From an uncultured Acidobacteriia bacterium (GTDB taxonomy: Bacteria > Acidobacteriota > Terriglobia > Bryobacterales > Bryobacteraceae), in assembly GCA_903923395.1 (NCBI GenBank), contig CAIXXM010000147.1:1-64000 (forward strand): a stretch of DNA of 64,000 nt, given 5' to 3'. Below the pieces are notes generated by a model. That model did not search any database and had not been told where the DNA came from. It saw nothing but the letters and a program-made list of their open reading frames with translations. Shown piece by piece: positions 9,164 to 16,774 of this stretch. Made by a program: the position numbers and the translations under genes. The first letter of the stretch is position 1, and each line of letters starts with the position of its first letter.

Positions 9164-9676
9164 ATGATGACCTTCGCAGTCGGTGAAAAAGTCGTTTATC
9201 CCAACCAGGGAGTTGGGACGATTGAGAACATCAGCACGCGTTATTTCGAACAGCGGCCGGAGCGGTTTTATCTGTTGCGGTTGAGCCAGTCGAGCATGAC
9301 GGTGATGGTGCCCGCTTCGAACGCGGAATCAGTCGGGCTACGGAAGCTTTCGAAGACGGCGGATGTCGCCAAGGTGCTGGGTTATATCTCAGGGCCTTGT
9401 GTGGAGCCGCTGGTGGATTGGAAGATCCGCTTCAAGATCAACAGCGACAAAATGTCGTCGGGGAGCTTGTTGCAGGTAGCCGAAGTGTTCAAGCAATTGG
9501 CGTGTTTGCAATCTGACAAGCCTCTCTCGTTCCGGGAGAAGAAGATGTTGGACCGGGCACGGACCATGTTGATTCTGGAAGTATCGTTGGCGCGGAACAT
9601 TTCCGAACTGGAAGCAATTTCGCTGCTGCAGAAGTCTCTGAGTAAAGCGGGATACGCTTTTCCGGAAGCAGCCTAA
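9164..9676 (+). CDS. CarD/CdnL-type RNA polymerase-binding regulator
   Basis: A 170-residue protein of the CarD_CdnL_TRCF family. The N-terminal ~60 residues form the Tudor-like RNA-polymerase interaction domain (FAVGEKVVYPNQGVGTIE, then FYLLRLSQSSMTVMVPASNA), and the helical C-terminal domain ends in the family pattern FREKKMLDRARTMLILEVSLA. Family members bind the polymerase beta subunit and stabilise open complexes, particularly at rRNA and stress promoters. The TTGACA/TATGAT promoter upstream and a terminator downstream make it a single-gene unit. Two ATG codons stand in tandem at the start; the first is used here. Confidence 0.93.
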   Translation: MMTFAVGEKVVYPNQGVGTIENISTRYFEQRPERFYLLRLSQSSMTVMVPASNAESVGLRKLSKTADVAKVLGYISGPCVEPLVDWKIRFKINSDKMSSGSLLQVAEVFKQLACLQSDKPLSFREKKMLDRARTMLILEVSLARNISELEAISLLQKSLSKAGYAFPEAA

Positions 9677-9689
9677 GACAAGATTTGAG

Positions 9690-9725
9690 AGCCCGGCAAC
9701 CCGCTGGGCTTTCCTGTTTTTCAAG
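9690..9725 (+). terminator. Rho-independent terminator after the CarD-type gene
   Basis: A GC-rich hairpin AGCCCGGC/GCTGGGCT with a short AACCC loop, followed by TTCCTGTTTTT. It lies 13 bases after the stop codon and only 15 bases before the annotated start of the cytochrome oxidase operon. That leaves little room for an oxidase promoter unless it overlaps the hairpin or depends on readthrough. Confidence 0.85.
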
Positions 9726-9740
9726 GCGTTACCATAGGGT

Positions 9741-10502
9741 TTGCTGCCCGGCGCTGTTCTGGTATTCCTCACTGCCGTTTGTCTCCTCCTTTTCCAGGTC
9801 AAGCCTGCCTGGTTCCCTCCAGCTGTATCTGCCGGGGCGTATGCCTTCGATTTGCAATTCACACGCACACTTTGGATTTTGGGAGTTCTCTTCGCAGCGG
9901 CGCAGTTGATGCTGGCGTGGGCGGTGTTGCGGGGTGGAAAGAAGCGCCGTGCGAGTGCTCCCTTTGGCCGTTTTGCCGAACCGGTGGCCGCGGCGGGTGC
10001 GTGTCTGCTGTTTCTGGGGTTGGCGGCGGGGGGTGCCAGTGACTGGGGCAAGGTGGCGGAGCGGGCTCCGGGCAAAGAAATCATTGAGGTTTACGCGCAC
10101 CAGTTCGCCTGGAGTTTCCGCTATGCGGGACCGGATGGCAAGTTCGGGAAGACGGGGCTGCCCTTCATCAACGATGCGGCCGGGAATCCGATTGGGGTGG
10201 ACCCGAAGGATCCGGCGGGGAAGGATGACCGGACGACGGCGACGCTGCGGATTCCGGCAGGCAGAGATGTTTTGCTGCTGCTGCATTCGCGGGATGTGAT
10301 TCATGACTTCTTTGTGAGAGAGCTGCGAACCAAGCAGGACATTGTGCCGGGGATGGAGATTCCGTTCGACATCCATGTGGACAAGCCGGGGGAGTATGAG
10401 ATCGCCTGTGCGGAGTTGTGCGGGCTGGGGCATTCGCAGATGCGGAGTTTGTTGATTGTGATGGAGCCGGAAGCCTACGAACGATGGAAGAGGTCCCGGT
10501 GA
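9741..10502 (+). CDS. coxB: Cytochrome c oxidase subunit II
   Basis: A 253-residue protein with two N-terminal membrane helices (about residues 2-20 and 44-64) and a periplasmic cupredoxin domain. The binuclear CuA ligands are all visible: H188, then C223, C227, H231 and M234 in CAELCGLGHSQM. The domain receives electrons from cytochrome c and passes them to haem a in subunit I. There is no fused cytochrome c domain. The start is a TTG at 9741 with only a weak AGGGT upstream, so the exact N-terminus is uncertain. It is the first gene of a five-gene operon with overlapping ends. Confidence 0.93.
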   Translation: MLPGAVLVFLTAVCLLLFQVKPAWFPPAVSAGAYAFDLQFTRTLWILGVLFAAAQLMLAWAVLRGGKKRRASAPFGRFAEPVAAAGACLLFLGLAAGGASDWGKVAERAPGKEIIEVYAHQFAWSFRYAGPDGKFGKTGLPFINDAAGNPIGVDPKDPAGKDDRTTATLRIPAGRDVLLLLHSRDVIHDFFVRELRTKQDIVPGMEIPFDIHVDKPGEYEIACAELCGLGHSQMRSLLIVMEPEAYERWKRSR

Positions 10503-12130
10503 AGATCTTTACGACATCGCATGTGGGGATTGCGCGGCAGTACTTCTTTCTGTCGCTGGCGGCGGTATTGCTGGGGTCAGTTTTGTCGCTCTACATGCGG
10601 TTTCACCTGACGTATCCGCAGAAGGGCGAAATCACGCCGGAGCTATACCTTTCCTGGCTGACGCTGCACGGGACGGTGATGGTGTTCTTTGTGCTGACGC
10701 TGGCGCCTTCGGGGGCGTTCGGGAATTTGGTGTTGCCGGGGCAGCTGGGGGCGAAGGAGATGGCGTTCCCGGTGTTGAATGCGTGGTCGTTCTGGGTAAC
10801 GCTGCTCTCCTTTCTTGTTTTGGTGGCATCGTTTCTGGCGACGGGCGGGGGTCCGCTATCGGGTTGGACGGCGTATCCGCCGTTATCGGTGGTGGGGGCG
10901 ATTGCGGGTCCGGGGGAGGGATTGGGGCAAACGCTTTGGTTTGTTTCGATTGCGATCTTTTGCGTGGCGCAGTTGCTGGGGGCGATCAACTTCATTGTGA
11001 CGGTGACGGATTTGCGCGCGCCGGGGATGACGCTGCTGCGGATGCCGCTGACGTGCTGGAGCTGGTTTGTGACGGCCGTGCTGAGTTTGCTTTCGTTCGC
11101 GGTGCTGCTGCCGGCGGGGATTTTGATCCTGATGGACCGGCTGGTGGGGACGAGCTTTTTCGTGCCGGGCGGGTTGCTGGTGGGGGATATGGTGATCCAG
11201 CATGAGGGCGGGTCACCGTTGTTGTGGCAGCATTTGTTCTGGTTCTTCGGGCATCCAGAGGTCTACATTGCGATTTTGCCGGGGATGGGGCTGGTGAGTC
11301 ATCTGCTGGCGACGTTTGCGCGGCGGCCGGTGCCGGGGTACCGGGCGATGGTGTGGTCGACGGTGGCGATTGCGGTGCTGGGGATGGTGGTTTGGGGACA
11401 CCACATGTTCACGAGCGGGTTGAATCCGTATTCGGTGATGGCGTTTTCCGTGTTGACGATGGTGATCGGGGTGCCGAGCACGGTGAAGACCCTGAACTGG
11501 ATTGGGACGGTTTGGGGGGCGAAGCTGCGGTTGAATGCGCCGATGCTGTATTGCCTGGGATTTGTTTCGATCTTTGTGACGGGCGGGCTATCCGGGCTGG
11601 TGCTGGGACAGGCGCAGCTGGATACCTACTTCCACGACACCTATTTTGTGGTGGCGCACTTCCACCTGATTATGGGAGTGGCGGCGCTGTTCGGGATCTT
11701 TGCGGCGACACATTACTGGTTTCCGCTGCTGTTTGGGCGGATGATGAACGACACGCTGGGGAAATGGCACTTCTACCTGACGTTTGTGGGGGCGTACGCG
11801 ATGTTTCTGCCGATGCACTTCGCAGGGTTCGCGGGGAATCCGCGGCGCTATGCGGACTTCACGACGTTCACGTTTCTGGGGCAGGTTTTGACGCTGCAGA
11901 AGGGGATCACGCACGCGGCTTTCTTCACGGGTGCCGTTCAGCTTCTGTTTCTGTACAATCTTTTCCACAGTATTTCGCGGGGAGTGAAAGCAAAGCAGAA
12001 CCCGTGGGAGTCGACGAGCATCGAATGGGCGGGAGAGCCAGCGGTGGCGGAGATCTTTCGTGGTCCGTATGAGCTGGGCCTGTATGGAGAGCGGGATTAC
12101 CGGATGCAGAATGAAGGCGGGGAGGAATAG
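10499..12130 (+). CDS. coxA: Cytochrome c oxidase subunit I
   Basis: The catalytic subunit, about 543 residues and twelve membrane helices, carrying haem a and the haem a3/CuB oxygen-reduction site. Signature segments are FGHPEVYIAILPG, with the histidine and tyrosine of the CuB centre, WGHHMFTSG with the two other CuB histidines, and HDTYFVVAHFHLIMG with the haem ligands. I chose the GTG at 10499, which overlaps the coxB stop as GTGA and has GGAAGAGG five bases upstream. An ATG at 10484 in the same frame would add five residues. The gene is followed directly by subunit III. Confidence 0.95.
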   Translation: MKIFTTSHVGIARQYFFLSLAAVLLGSVLSLYMRFHLTYPQKGEITPELYLSWLTLHGTVMVFFVLTLAPSGAFGNLVLPGQLGAKEMAFPVLNAWSFWVTLLSFLVLVASFLATGGGPLSGWTAYPPLSVVGAIAGPGEGLGQTLWFVSIAIFCVAQLLGAINFIVTVTDLRAPGMTLLRMPLTCWSWFVTAVLSLLSFAVLLPAGILILMDRLVGTSFFVPGGLLVGDMVIQHEGGSPLLWQHLFWFFGHPEVYIAILPGMGLVSHLLATFARRPVPGYRAMVWSTVAIAVLGMVVWGHHMFTSGLNPYSVMAFSVLTMVIGVPSTVKTLNWIGTVWGAKLRLNAPMLYCLGFVSIFVTGGLSGLVLGQAQLDTYFHDTYFVVAHFHLIMGVAALFGIFAATHYWFPLLFGRMMNDTLGKWHFYLTFVGAYAMFLPMHFAGFAGNPRRYADFTTFTFLGQVLTLQKGITHAAFFTGAVQLLFLYNLFHSISRGVKAKQNPWESTSIEWAGEPAVAEIFRGPYELGLYGERDYRMQNEGGEE

Positions 12131-12792
12131 TGCCGACAGCAGCCAGTGACGAACTGCTCACGGGGAGTGGCGGGCCGCCGCCGATTGACCCGGAGTTGCC
12201 GTTTGGGGGTGGCGGACCGGATGGCGAGGGCAATAATCCGCCGGGTTGGCAGAGGCGGACGTCACTCACGGGCATCGTGGTGCTGATGTGCGTGAGTGTG
12301 ATGACGTTCGGGTCATTCCTGAGTGCAATGGTGATCCGCCGGGGGCTGGGAGCGACGAACTGGGGTCACACGCCCATGCCGGTGCTGTTGTATTGGAATA
12401 CGGTGTCCCTGTTGTTGAGCAGTGTGTTTTTGGATACGGCGCGGCGGATTCTTCGCAAGGGGAAACGGCAGGAATTCACGTGGCTGTGGGGCGCGGGGAC
12501 GTTCTGCGGGATGGCGTTTGTGGCCGGGCAGTTTGTGGCCTGGTATCAACTGGCGCACCAAGGGGTTTATGCGACGACGAACCCTTCCGCGGCATTCTTC
12601 TACGTGCTGACTTGGGCGCATGCGGCGCACGTGGTGGGTACGGCGATTCCGATTGTGATGGTGATGGTGTGGGCACTGCAGTTCCGGCTGACACCGAAGC
12701 GGAGAACGACGGTGGATGCGGCGGCGATGTTCTGGCACTTCCTGGATGTGATGTGGATTGGCATCCTGCTGCTTTACCGGTATTGGGCATGA
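12130..12792 (+). CDS. coxC: Cytochrome c oxidase subunit III
   Basis: A 220-residue membrane protein with about five helices after a 45-residue Gly/Pro-rich N-terminal tail. Family signatures include YWNTVSLLLSS, FYVLTWAHAAHVVGT and the C-terminal FWHFLDVMWIGILLLYRYW. Subunit III stabilises the oxygen-reducing site and helps proton uptake in the oxidase complex. It starts at a GTG sharing its first base with the coxA stop codon, so translation is coupled. Confidence 0.9.
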   Translation: MPTAASDELLTGSGGPPPIDPELPFGGGGPDGEGNNPPGWQRRTSLTGIVVLMCVSVMTFGSFLSAMVIRRGLGATNWGHTPMPVLLYWNTVSLLLSSVFLDTARRILRKGKRQEFTWLWGAGTFCGMAFVAGQFVAWYQLAHQGVYATTNPSAAFFYVLTWAHAAHVVGTAIPIVMVMVWALQFRLTPKRRTTVDAAAMFWHFLDVMWIGILLLYRYWA

Positions 12793-13346
12793 TCAAAGAA
12801 TATTTCGGGAACCGGGTGCGGCGGGCAACGCTGCTGGTGTGTGCGGCGCATGCGGCATTTTTCGCGGCGCTGTTTTTGACCTTCTTCTACCAGAAGGGGA
12901 CGGCGGCGGATTGGCCGGTTCCGTTCCATTTCGGGTCGCTGCTGATGGCGGTGGGGATGTCGATGTTCTCGATCTCCGCCAGCGTGACGGCGGTGATTTC
13001 GGATTTCGCGTCCAAGGACAAAGTGAAAGAGCCGGCGGTGCGCTGGATGGCGATTGCGGCGTCCTGCTGGATGGTGTTTCTGTTTCTGGAGATTGTGGAG
13101 TGGATCCGCATGGTCTACATGGTGGACCTGGGTTGGGGCACGCAATTCGGGCAGATCTATCTGTTGATCACGGGGCTGCATTTCGTGTGCATTTTCGTCT
13201 GTATGATGTGGATGGCGGTGGGTGCCGCGGGCGTGGGGAAGCGGGATCTGGCGGCGATTGGAATCTATTCGCACTTCCTGAATCTGGTGTGGTTCGTGAT
13301 TGTGATTGTGATCTATTTGGGCAATTCTGATCTCTACGGGCTATGA
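12789..13346 (+). CDS. Second cytochrome oxidase subunit III-like membrane protein
   Basis: A 185-residue protein with five predicted membrane segments, starting at an ATG that overlaps the coxC stop as ATGA. The pattern of conserved positions resembles subunit III: EIVEWIRMVYMVD in the middle, TGLHFVCIFVCMMW, and SHFLNLVWFVIVIVIYL at the end, where subunit III normally has HFxDxxW. It may be an extra subunit III-like component or fill a subunit IV-like place. Two adjacent III-like proteins are seen in some haem-copper oxidase operons of acidobacteria and relatives. Confidence 0.75.
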   Translation: MIKEYFGNRVRRATLLVCAAHAAFFAALFLTFFYQKGTAADWPVPFHFGSLLMAVGMSMFSISASVTAVISDFASKDKVKEPAVRWMAIAASCWMVFLFLEIVEWIRMVYMVDLGWGTQFGQIYLLITGLHFVCIFVCMMWMAVGAAGVGKRDLAAIGIYSHFLNLVWFVIVIVIYLGNSDLYGL

Positions 13347-13519
13347 CGACTTACCTGATGGCGCAGTGCGTGATGTGTTACCGGACTGTGTCCGCGCAGC
13401 AGGCGGCGATGTCGCGCGTGTTCAACAACGGGATCTTGATTCTGCTGGTGCCGCCGGTGTTCGTGATGTGTGTTGTGGCGTGGCTCGCGTTGCGGAAGCG
13501 CGGCGGGCAGTCTTCATGA
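13343..13519 (+). CDS. Small single-pass membrane protein at the end of the oxidase operon
   Basis: A 58-residue protein starting at an ATG that overlaps the previous stop as ATGA, so it is very probably translated with the oxidase genes. It has an N-terminal MAQCVMCYRTVSAQQAA segment with a CxxC pair, one hydrophobic helix (ILILLVPPVFVMCVVAWLAL) and a short basic tail ending RKRGGQSS. The topology, with the cysteines outside the helix on the N-terminal side, would suit a small assembly or accessory factor for copper or haem. That is inference from context and the CxxC. Confidence 0.7.
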   Translation: MTTYLMAQCVMCYRTVSAQQAAMSRVFNNGILILLVPPVFVMCVVAWLALRKRGGQSS

Positions 13520-13553
13520 TTCGTTAATGACCGTACATTAGACTTGGGGGAAC

Positions 13554-14885
13554 ATGAACCGCAGACATTTCCTCCGCACTGCTTCCGCCGCTGCCCTGAT
13601 GCCCGGCGTGTTGAGCTCCCAGACGTCAAGAAAGCCGAATATCCTTTTCATCCTGGCCGATGATCTGGGGATCAACGGGCTGCAATGCTACGGCGCTGAC
13701 AACTACAAGACGCCGAATATCGACAAGCTGGCCAAGGAGGGCATCCGGTATACGAATGCGTATACTGCACCGCTTTGCGGGCCTTCGCGCGCGTTGATCA
13801 TGACGGGGCGTTATGCGTTCCGGACGGGTGCGACGAACCAAGATGCGACGGGGCGGATGGAGCCTTCGAAGGAGACGTTCATGCCGTCGGTGTTGAAGCA
13901 GGCGGGGTATGTGTCGGCGTCGATTGGCAAGTGGGGGCAGTTACCGCTGGGTCCGGCGGAGTTCGGGTTCGATGAGTATTTGAAGTTCAGCGGCAGCGGC
14001 GTTTACTGGAACACGCAGGACAAGGGCAAGACGTTCGTGCTGAACGGCAAGACGGTGGCGCTGCGGGATAAGGAATACCTGCCGGATGTGATGCACAACA
14101 CGGCTGTCGAATTTCTGGAGCGGAATAAGAACAAGCCTTTCTATCTGTACTACTCGCTCTCGCACGTGCATGCGGAGATTTTGCCGACGCCGGACAGCAA
14201 GCCGGATAACCGGGATCTGTATGACGACAACGTCCGTTATATGGACAAGCTGGTGGGGAAGATCATTGCGGAGCTGGAGCGTTTGAAGTTGCGCGACAAC
14301 ACGCTGGTGATCTTTGTGGGCGATAACGGGACGGGGCAGGCGTACGCGAAGCAATCGACGATTGGCGGACGGCGGCTTTCGGGTGAGAAGGGTTCCATGC
14401 TGGAAGGCGGCGCGAATGTGCCGTTGATTGTGAATTGGCCGGGGAAGACGCCGAAGGGGAAGGTGTCTCACGACCTGATTGATTCCACGGATTTCCTGCC
14501 GACGTTTGCGGAACTGGCGGGAGCGAAGCTGCCGGAGGGCCGAAAGCTGGATGGCACGAGCTTCCTGCCGCAGATTTACGGGAAGCCGGGGAAGACGCGG
14601 GATCACATCTTCATTCAGCTGGGTCCGAAGTGGTATGTGCGGGATGCGAAGTTCAAGTTTAACGAGTCGGGCGAGCTGTTTGATATGAGCAAGGCTCCGT
14701 TTGAGGAACCGCTGGTGCCTGCGGATACGAAGGATGCGGCGGCGATAGCGTCGAGGACGAAGTTGATGGCGGCGCTGGCGGAGTTGAATCCAGCGGGTGG
14801 GATTTTGGATGACGGGGATGGGACCGGGCGGCATGCAAACCGGGAAGAGAACCGGGCGAAGAAGAAGGCTAAGAAGAAGCAGTAG
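13554..14885 (+). CDS. Tat-exported sulfatase (arylsulfatase family)
   Basis: A 443-residue member of the formylglycine sulfatase family. The N-terminus MNRRHFLRTASAAAL is a twin-arginine signal, placing the enzyme in the periplasm. Metal-binding aspartates lie in ILADDLGING (D36, D37). The sulfatase signature is C75-G-P-S-R, so cysteine 75 would be converted to formylglycine. Further motifs are MTGRYAFRTG and GDNGTG. Members hydrolyse sulfate esters of polysaccharides or other organics. The C-terminus is lysine-rich (RAKKKAKKKQ). A GGGGGA ribosome site precedes the ATG. No maturation enzyme or second sulfatase is nearby. Confidence 0.9.
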   Translation: MNRRHFLRTASAAALMPGVLSSQTSRKPNILFILADDLGINGLQCYGADNYKTPNIDKLAKEGIRYTNAYTAPLCGPSRALIMTGRYAFRTGATNQDATGRMEPSKETFMPSVLKQAGYVSASIGKWGQLPLGPAEFGFDEYLKFSGSGVYWNTQDKGKTFVLNGKTVALRDKEYLPDVMHNTAVEFLERNKNKPFYLYYSLSHVHAEILPTPDSKPDNRDLYDDNVRYMDKLVGKIIAELERLKLRDNTLVIFVGDNGTGQAYAKQSTIGGRRLSGEKGSMLEGGANVPLIVNWPGKTPKGKVSHDLIDSTDFLPTFAELAGAKLPEGRKLDGTSFLPQIYGKPGKTRDHIFIQLGPKWYVRDAKFKFNESGELFDMSKAPFEEPLVPADTKDAAAIASRTKLMAALAELNPAGGILDDGDGTGRHANREENRAKKKAKKKQ

Positions 14886-14919
14886 TTCAGGCGAGTGCCG
14901 GGGTGTTTGCGGTTTGCTA

Positions 14920-14950
14920 CCGGGAAGCCATTTCAATGAAGGCTTCCCGG
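14920..14950. terminator. Hairpin after the sulfatase gene
   Basis: Perfect ten-base arms CCGGGAAGCC and GGCTTCCCGG around an 11-base loop, 35 bases after the sulfatase stop. There is no T-tract on either side, so it may act as a transcript-end stabiliser or a weak terminator between the convergent sulfatase and holA-side genes. Confidence 0.5.
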
Positions 14951-15004
14951 AAGGCTGGCCAGTCGTGTAGTGTTGCGGGGTCGAGGGTGCTTGATTGAAC
15001 AGGT

Positions 15005-15169
15005 TCAGATCACGCCGCGGAGGACGGGTTCCAAAATCTGCAGAGTGTAAGGGGCGATGACCTCGAAGATGAGGGACACGGGCATGCGGGTGTTTCGGAG
15101 CACCCAGGTGCCGCCGAGTTTTTCGGGATCGCTTTCGACATCAGGGCAGCTTGCCCAATCCGGGGTCAT
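15005..15169 (-). pseudogene. Truncated DUF433-like protein (remnant)
   Basis: A 54-codon frame beginning MTPDWASCPDVESDPEKLGG and continuing TWVLRNTRMPVSLIFEVI. This matches the opening of DUF433 proteins, which usually read WS-CP-VE--P-KLGGTPVLRGTR-PV. The conserved proline after GGT has become tryptophan and the glycine of RGTR is asparagine. The frame ends after only about two thirds of the domain, in a sequence unlike the family, so I read it as a decayed copy. Family members are small HTH-containing proteins often paired with toxins; none is seen here. The rest of the gap 14886-15193 holds only the hairpin. Confidence 0.55.
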
Positions 15170-15193
15170 TGACCTCTTGAGACCTTTACGGGG

Positions 15194-16258
15194 TTACCCG
15201 CAGAGCTTCACGACGAAGTTTTCGATTACGGTGCGGTCGTCGGGGCGGGCACTTCTCAGGTCGCGGTCGGTTTCGAAGATGAGGTGGAGACCGCGTTCGA
15301 GTTGGGTTTTGGAGAACTTATTGGCAGTTACCGAGACTTGTTCGGCGCGGCTGCCCCACATGGGGACTCCCTGTTTCTGGAAGTGACCCTGCACCTGCAT
15401 CGCGGAGCGCAAGTTAGCCTCCTTCGCGACCAGTGCCATGCGGAATTGGGTGGCCAGGAAAGTAAGTGCGAGAGGGAGATATTCGCCTTCGCGGACCAGG
15501 GCATCCAGTACTTCCAGGGACTTCGCACGGTTGCGCTGGCCGAGGGCGTTGACCAGAGCGAAGATCGTGCTCTGGCGGGCGTCCGGCACTAAGAGAGACA
15601 AGTCTTCGGCGCGGACGGGTTTGCCGTAGAGAGATAACTTCTCGAGCTCGACTTCGATGCGGCCCACGTCAGCAGCAAGAGCTTCGACGAGGGCATCAAT
15701 GGCAGCTGGTTCCATCTGGACGCGGCGGGCGCGGGCGATGCGGTCCACCTCGGTGCGGGCATCATCCGGCGCGAAACGCTTGAATTCCACGACCTCATCA
15801 ACCGCACCGTAGAACTTACGGGCACGCTCATTCTTAGCCTTGTCGTCGCCTTCGAAATCATAGCGGGTCGCCTCAATGATCAGAATGACTCCCGGCGTGG
15901 GGCTCTTCATGTAGGCTTCGAGTGGCGTGGGGTCGGAACCGCCGGAGGTACCTTCATCAATGCCGGTATCTTCCTCTACTTCGGCCGCAGCGGCGGCGCG
16001 GGAGGAGCGGGGCATGGCAGCCTCCGCATTGGTGACATAGATGAGGCGTTCGGTGGCAAAGAGAGACAGCGCCCGGGCATCATCAATGATCGCGGCGAGA
16101 GGTGTTTCTGCAGCGTCAATATATTCGGGTTCGAGGCGGGATTCGACGAGGAGAGCCTCTTTGCAGCGGCGGCGGTTATAACTCTCCGAACCAAGGAACA
16201 GGCAGACGGAAGGGAACTCTTTTTTCTTCGCCCTGGAGAGAAACTGCAAAGGGGTCAT
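15194..16258 (-). CDS. holA: DNA polymerase III subunit delta
   Basis: A 354-residue clamp-loader subunit that opens the beta clamp. The N-terminal part (FPSVCLFLGSESYNRRRCKEAL) is the degenerate ATPase fold of delta, which lacks a working Walker A. The centre has a family pattern around VDRIARARRVQMEPAAIDALV and ADVGRIEVELEKLSLY, and the C-terminal collar domain contains LPLALTFLATQFRMALVAKE. An acidic, low-complexity insert (about residues 85-110) is unusual. The ATG at 16258 follows three bases after the lptE stop, so the two are co-transcribed. In many bacteria holA and lptE are also neighbours. Confidence 0.92.
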   Translation of the reverse strand: MTPLQFLSRAKKKEFPSVCLFLGSESYNRRRCKEALLVESRLEPEYIDAAETPLAAIIDDARALSLFATERLIYVTNAEAAMPRSSRAAAAAEVEEDTGIDEGTSGGSDPTPLEAYMKSPTPGVILIIEATRYDFEGDDKAKNERARKFYGAVDEVVEFKRFAPDDARTEVDRIARARRVQMEPAAIDALVEALAADVGRIEVELEKLSLYGKPVRAEDLSLLVPDARQSTIFALVNALGQRNRAKSLEVLDALVREGEYLPLALTFLATQFRMALVAKEANLRSAMQVQGHFQKQGVPMWGSRAEQVSVTANKFSKTQLERGLHLIFETDRDLRSARPDDRTVIENFVVKLCG

Positions 16259-16261
16259 AAC

Positions 16262-16774
16262 TTAGAACTTCTCTAGCACGGCACTTACAATACTGCGGGC
16301 GGCATCGCGCGCCAGACGTTGCATGGCGGAGGGGCTTTCATCGAAGTATTGCCTGGGGTCCGTGGAGATTTCATAACGCTCACGGATTTCGAAGTTCGGG
16401 CGCTCGAAAAGAACCTTGCCGGACTTATCCACAAACCGGACCTGTAACTGGAGGATTGCCTGCACTCCAGTGCCGCGGCCAGTTACCGGATCAAATACCG
16501 TGGGGAAGGAAAAGAAGTTCGCGACGGCACCGGTGAGGACTGCATCCGCACCTTTGGGGTCAGCCACGACACGGTATTTTGTGCGGGAGTTGAGTTCCCG
16601 GGTTACTGCTTCGGCAAGATAGTCAGAGAGTTTGTACTGCGTGGTTACATTTCGGAAGGCAGGGATGGCGACAATCCGGATATCTTTGGGGAGCATATCC
16701 GCCTTGCCAGCGATTTGGTAACCACAGCCGGAGAGTAGAACCGAGAGGGCAAGAAGGGGAACAAGTAACTTCAC
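16262..16774 (-). CDS. lptE: LPS-assembly lipoprotein LptE
   Basis: A 170-residue lipoprotein. The signal peptide MKLLVPLLALSVLLSGCGYQ has lipobox LLSGC, so the mature protein starts at C17 and is sent to the outer membrane, where LptE plugs the LptD barrel and helps lipopolysaccharide insertion. Family features are GCGYQIAG, IRIVAIPAFRNVTTQ near residue 35 and ELNSRTKYRVV. It overlaps the Asd-like gene by four bases (ATGA) and is followed three bases later by holA. The order lptE-holA supports the call. Confidence 0.88.
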   Translation of the reverse strand: MKLLVPLLALSVLLSGCGYQIAGKADMLPKDIRIVAIPAFRNVTTQYKLSDYLAEAVTRELNSRTKYRVVADPKGADAVLTGAVANFFSFPTVFDPVTGRGTGVQAILQLQVRFVDKSGKVLFERPNFEIRERYEISTDPRQYFDESPSAMQRLARDAARSIVSAVLEKF

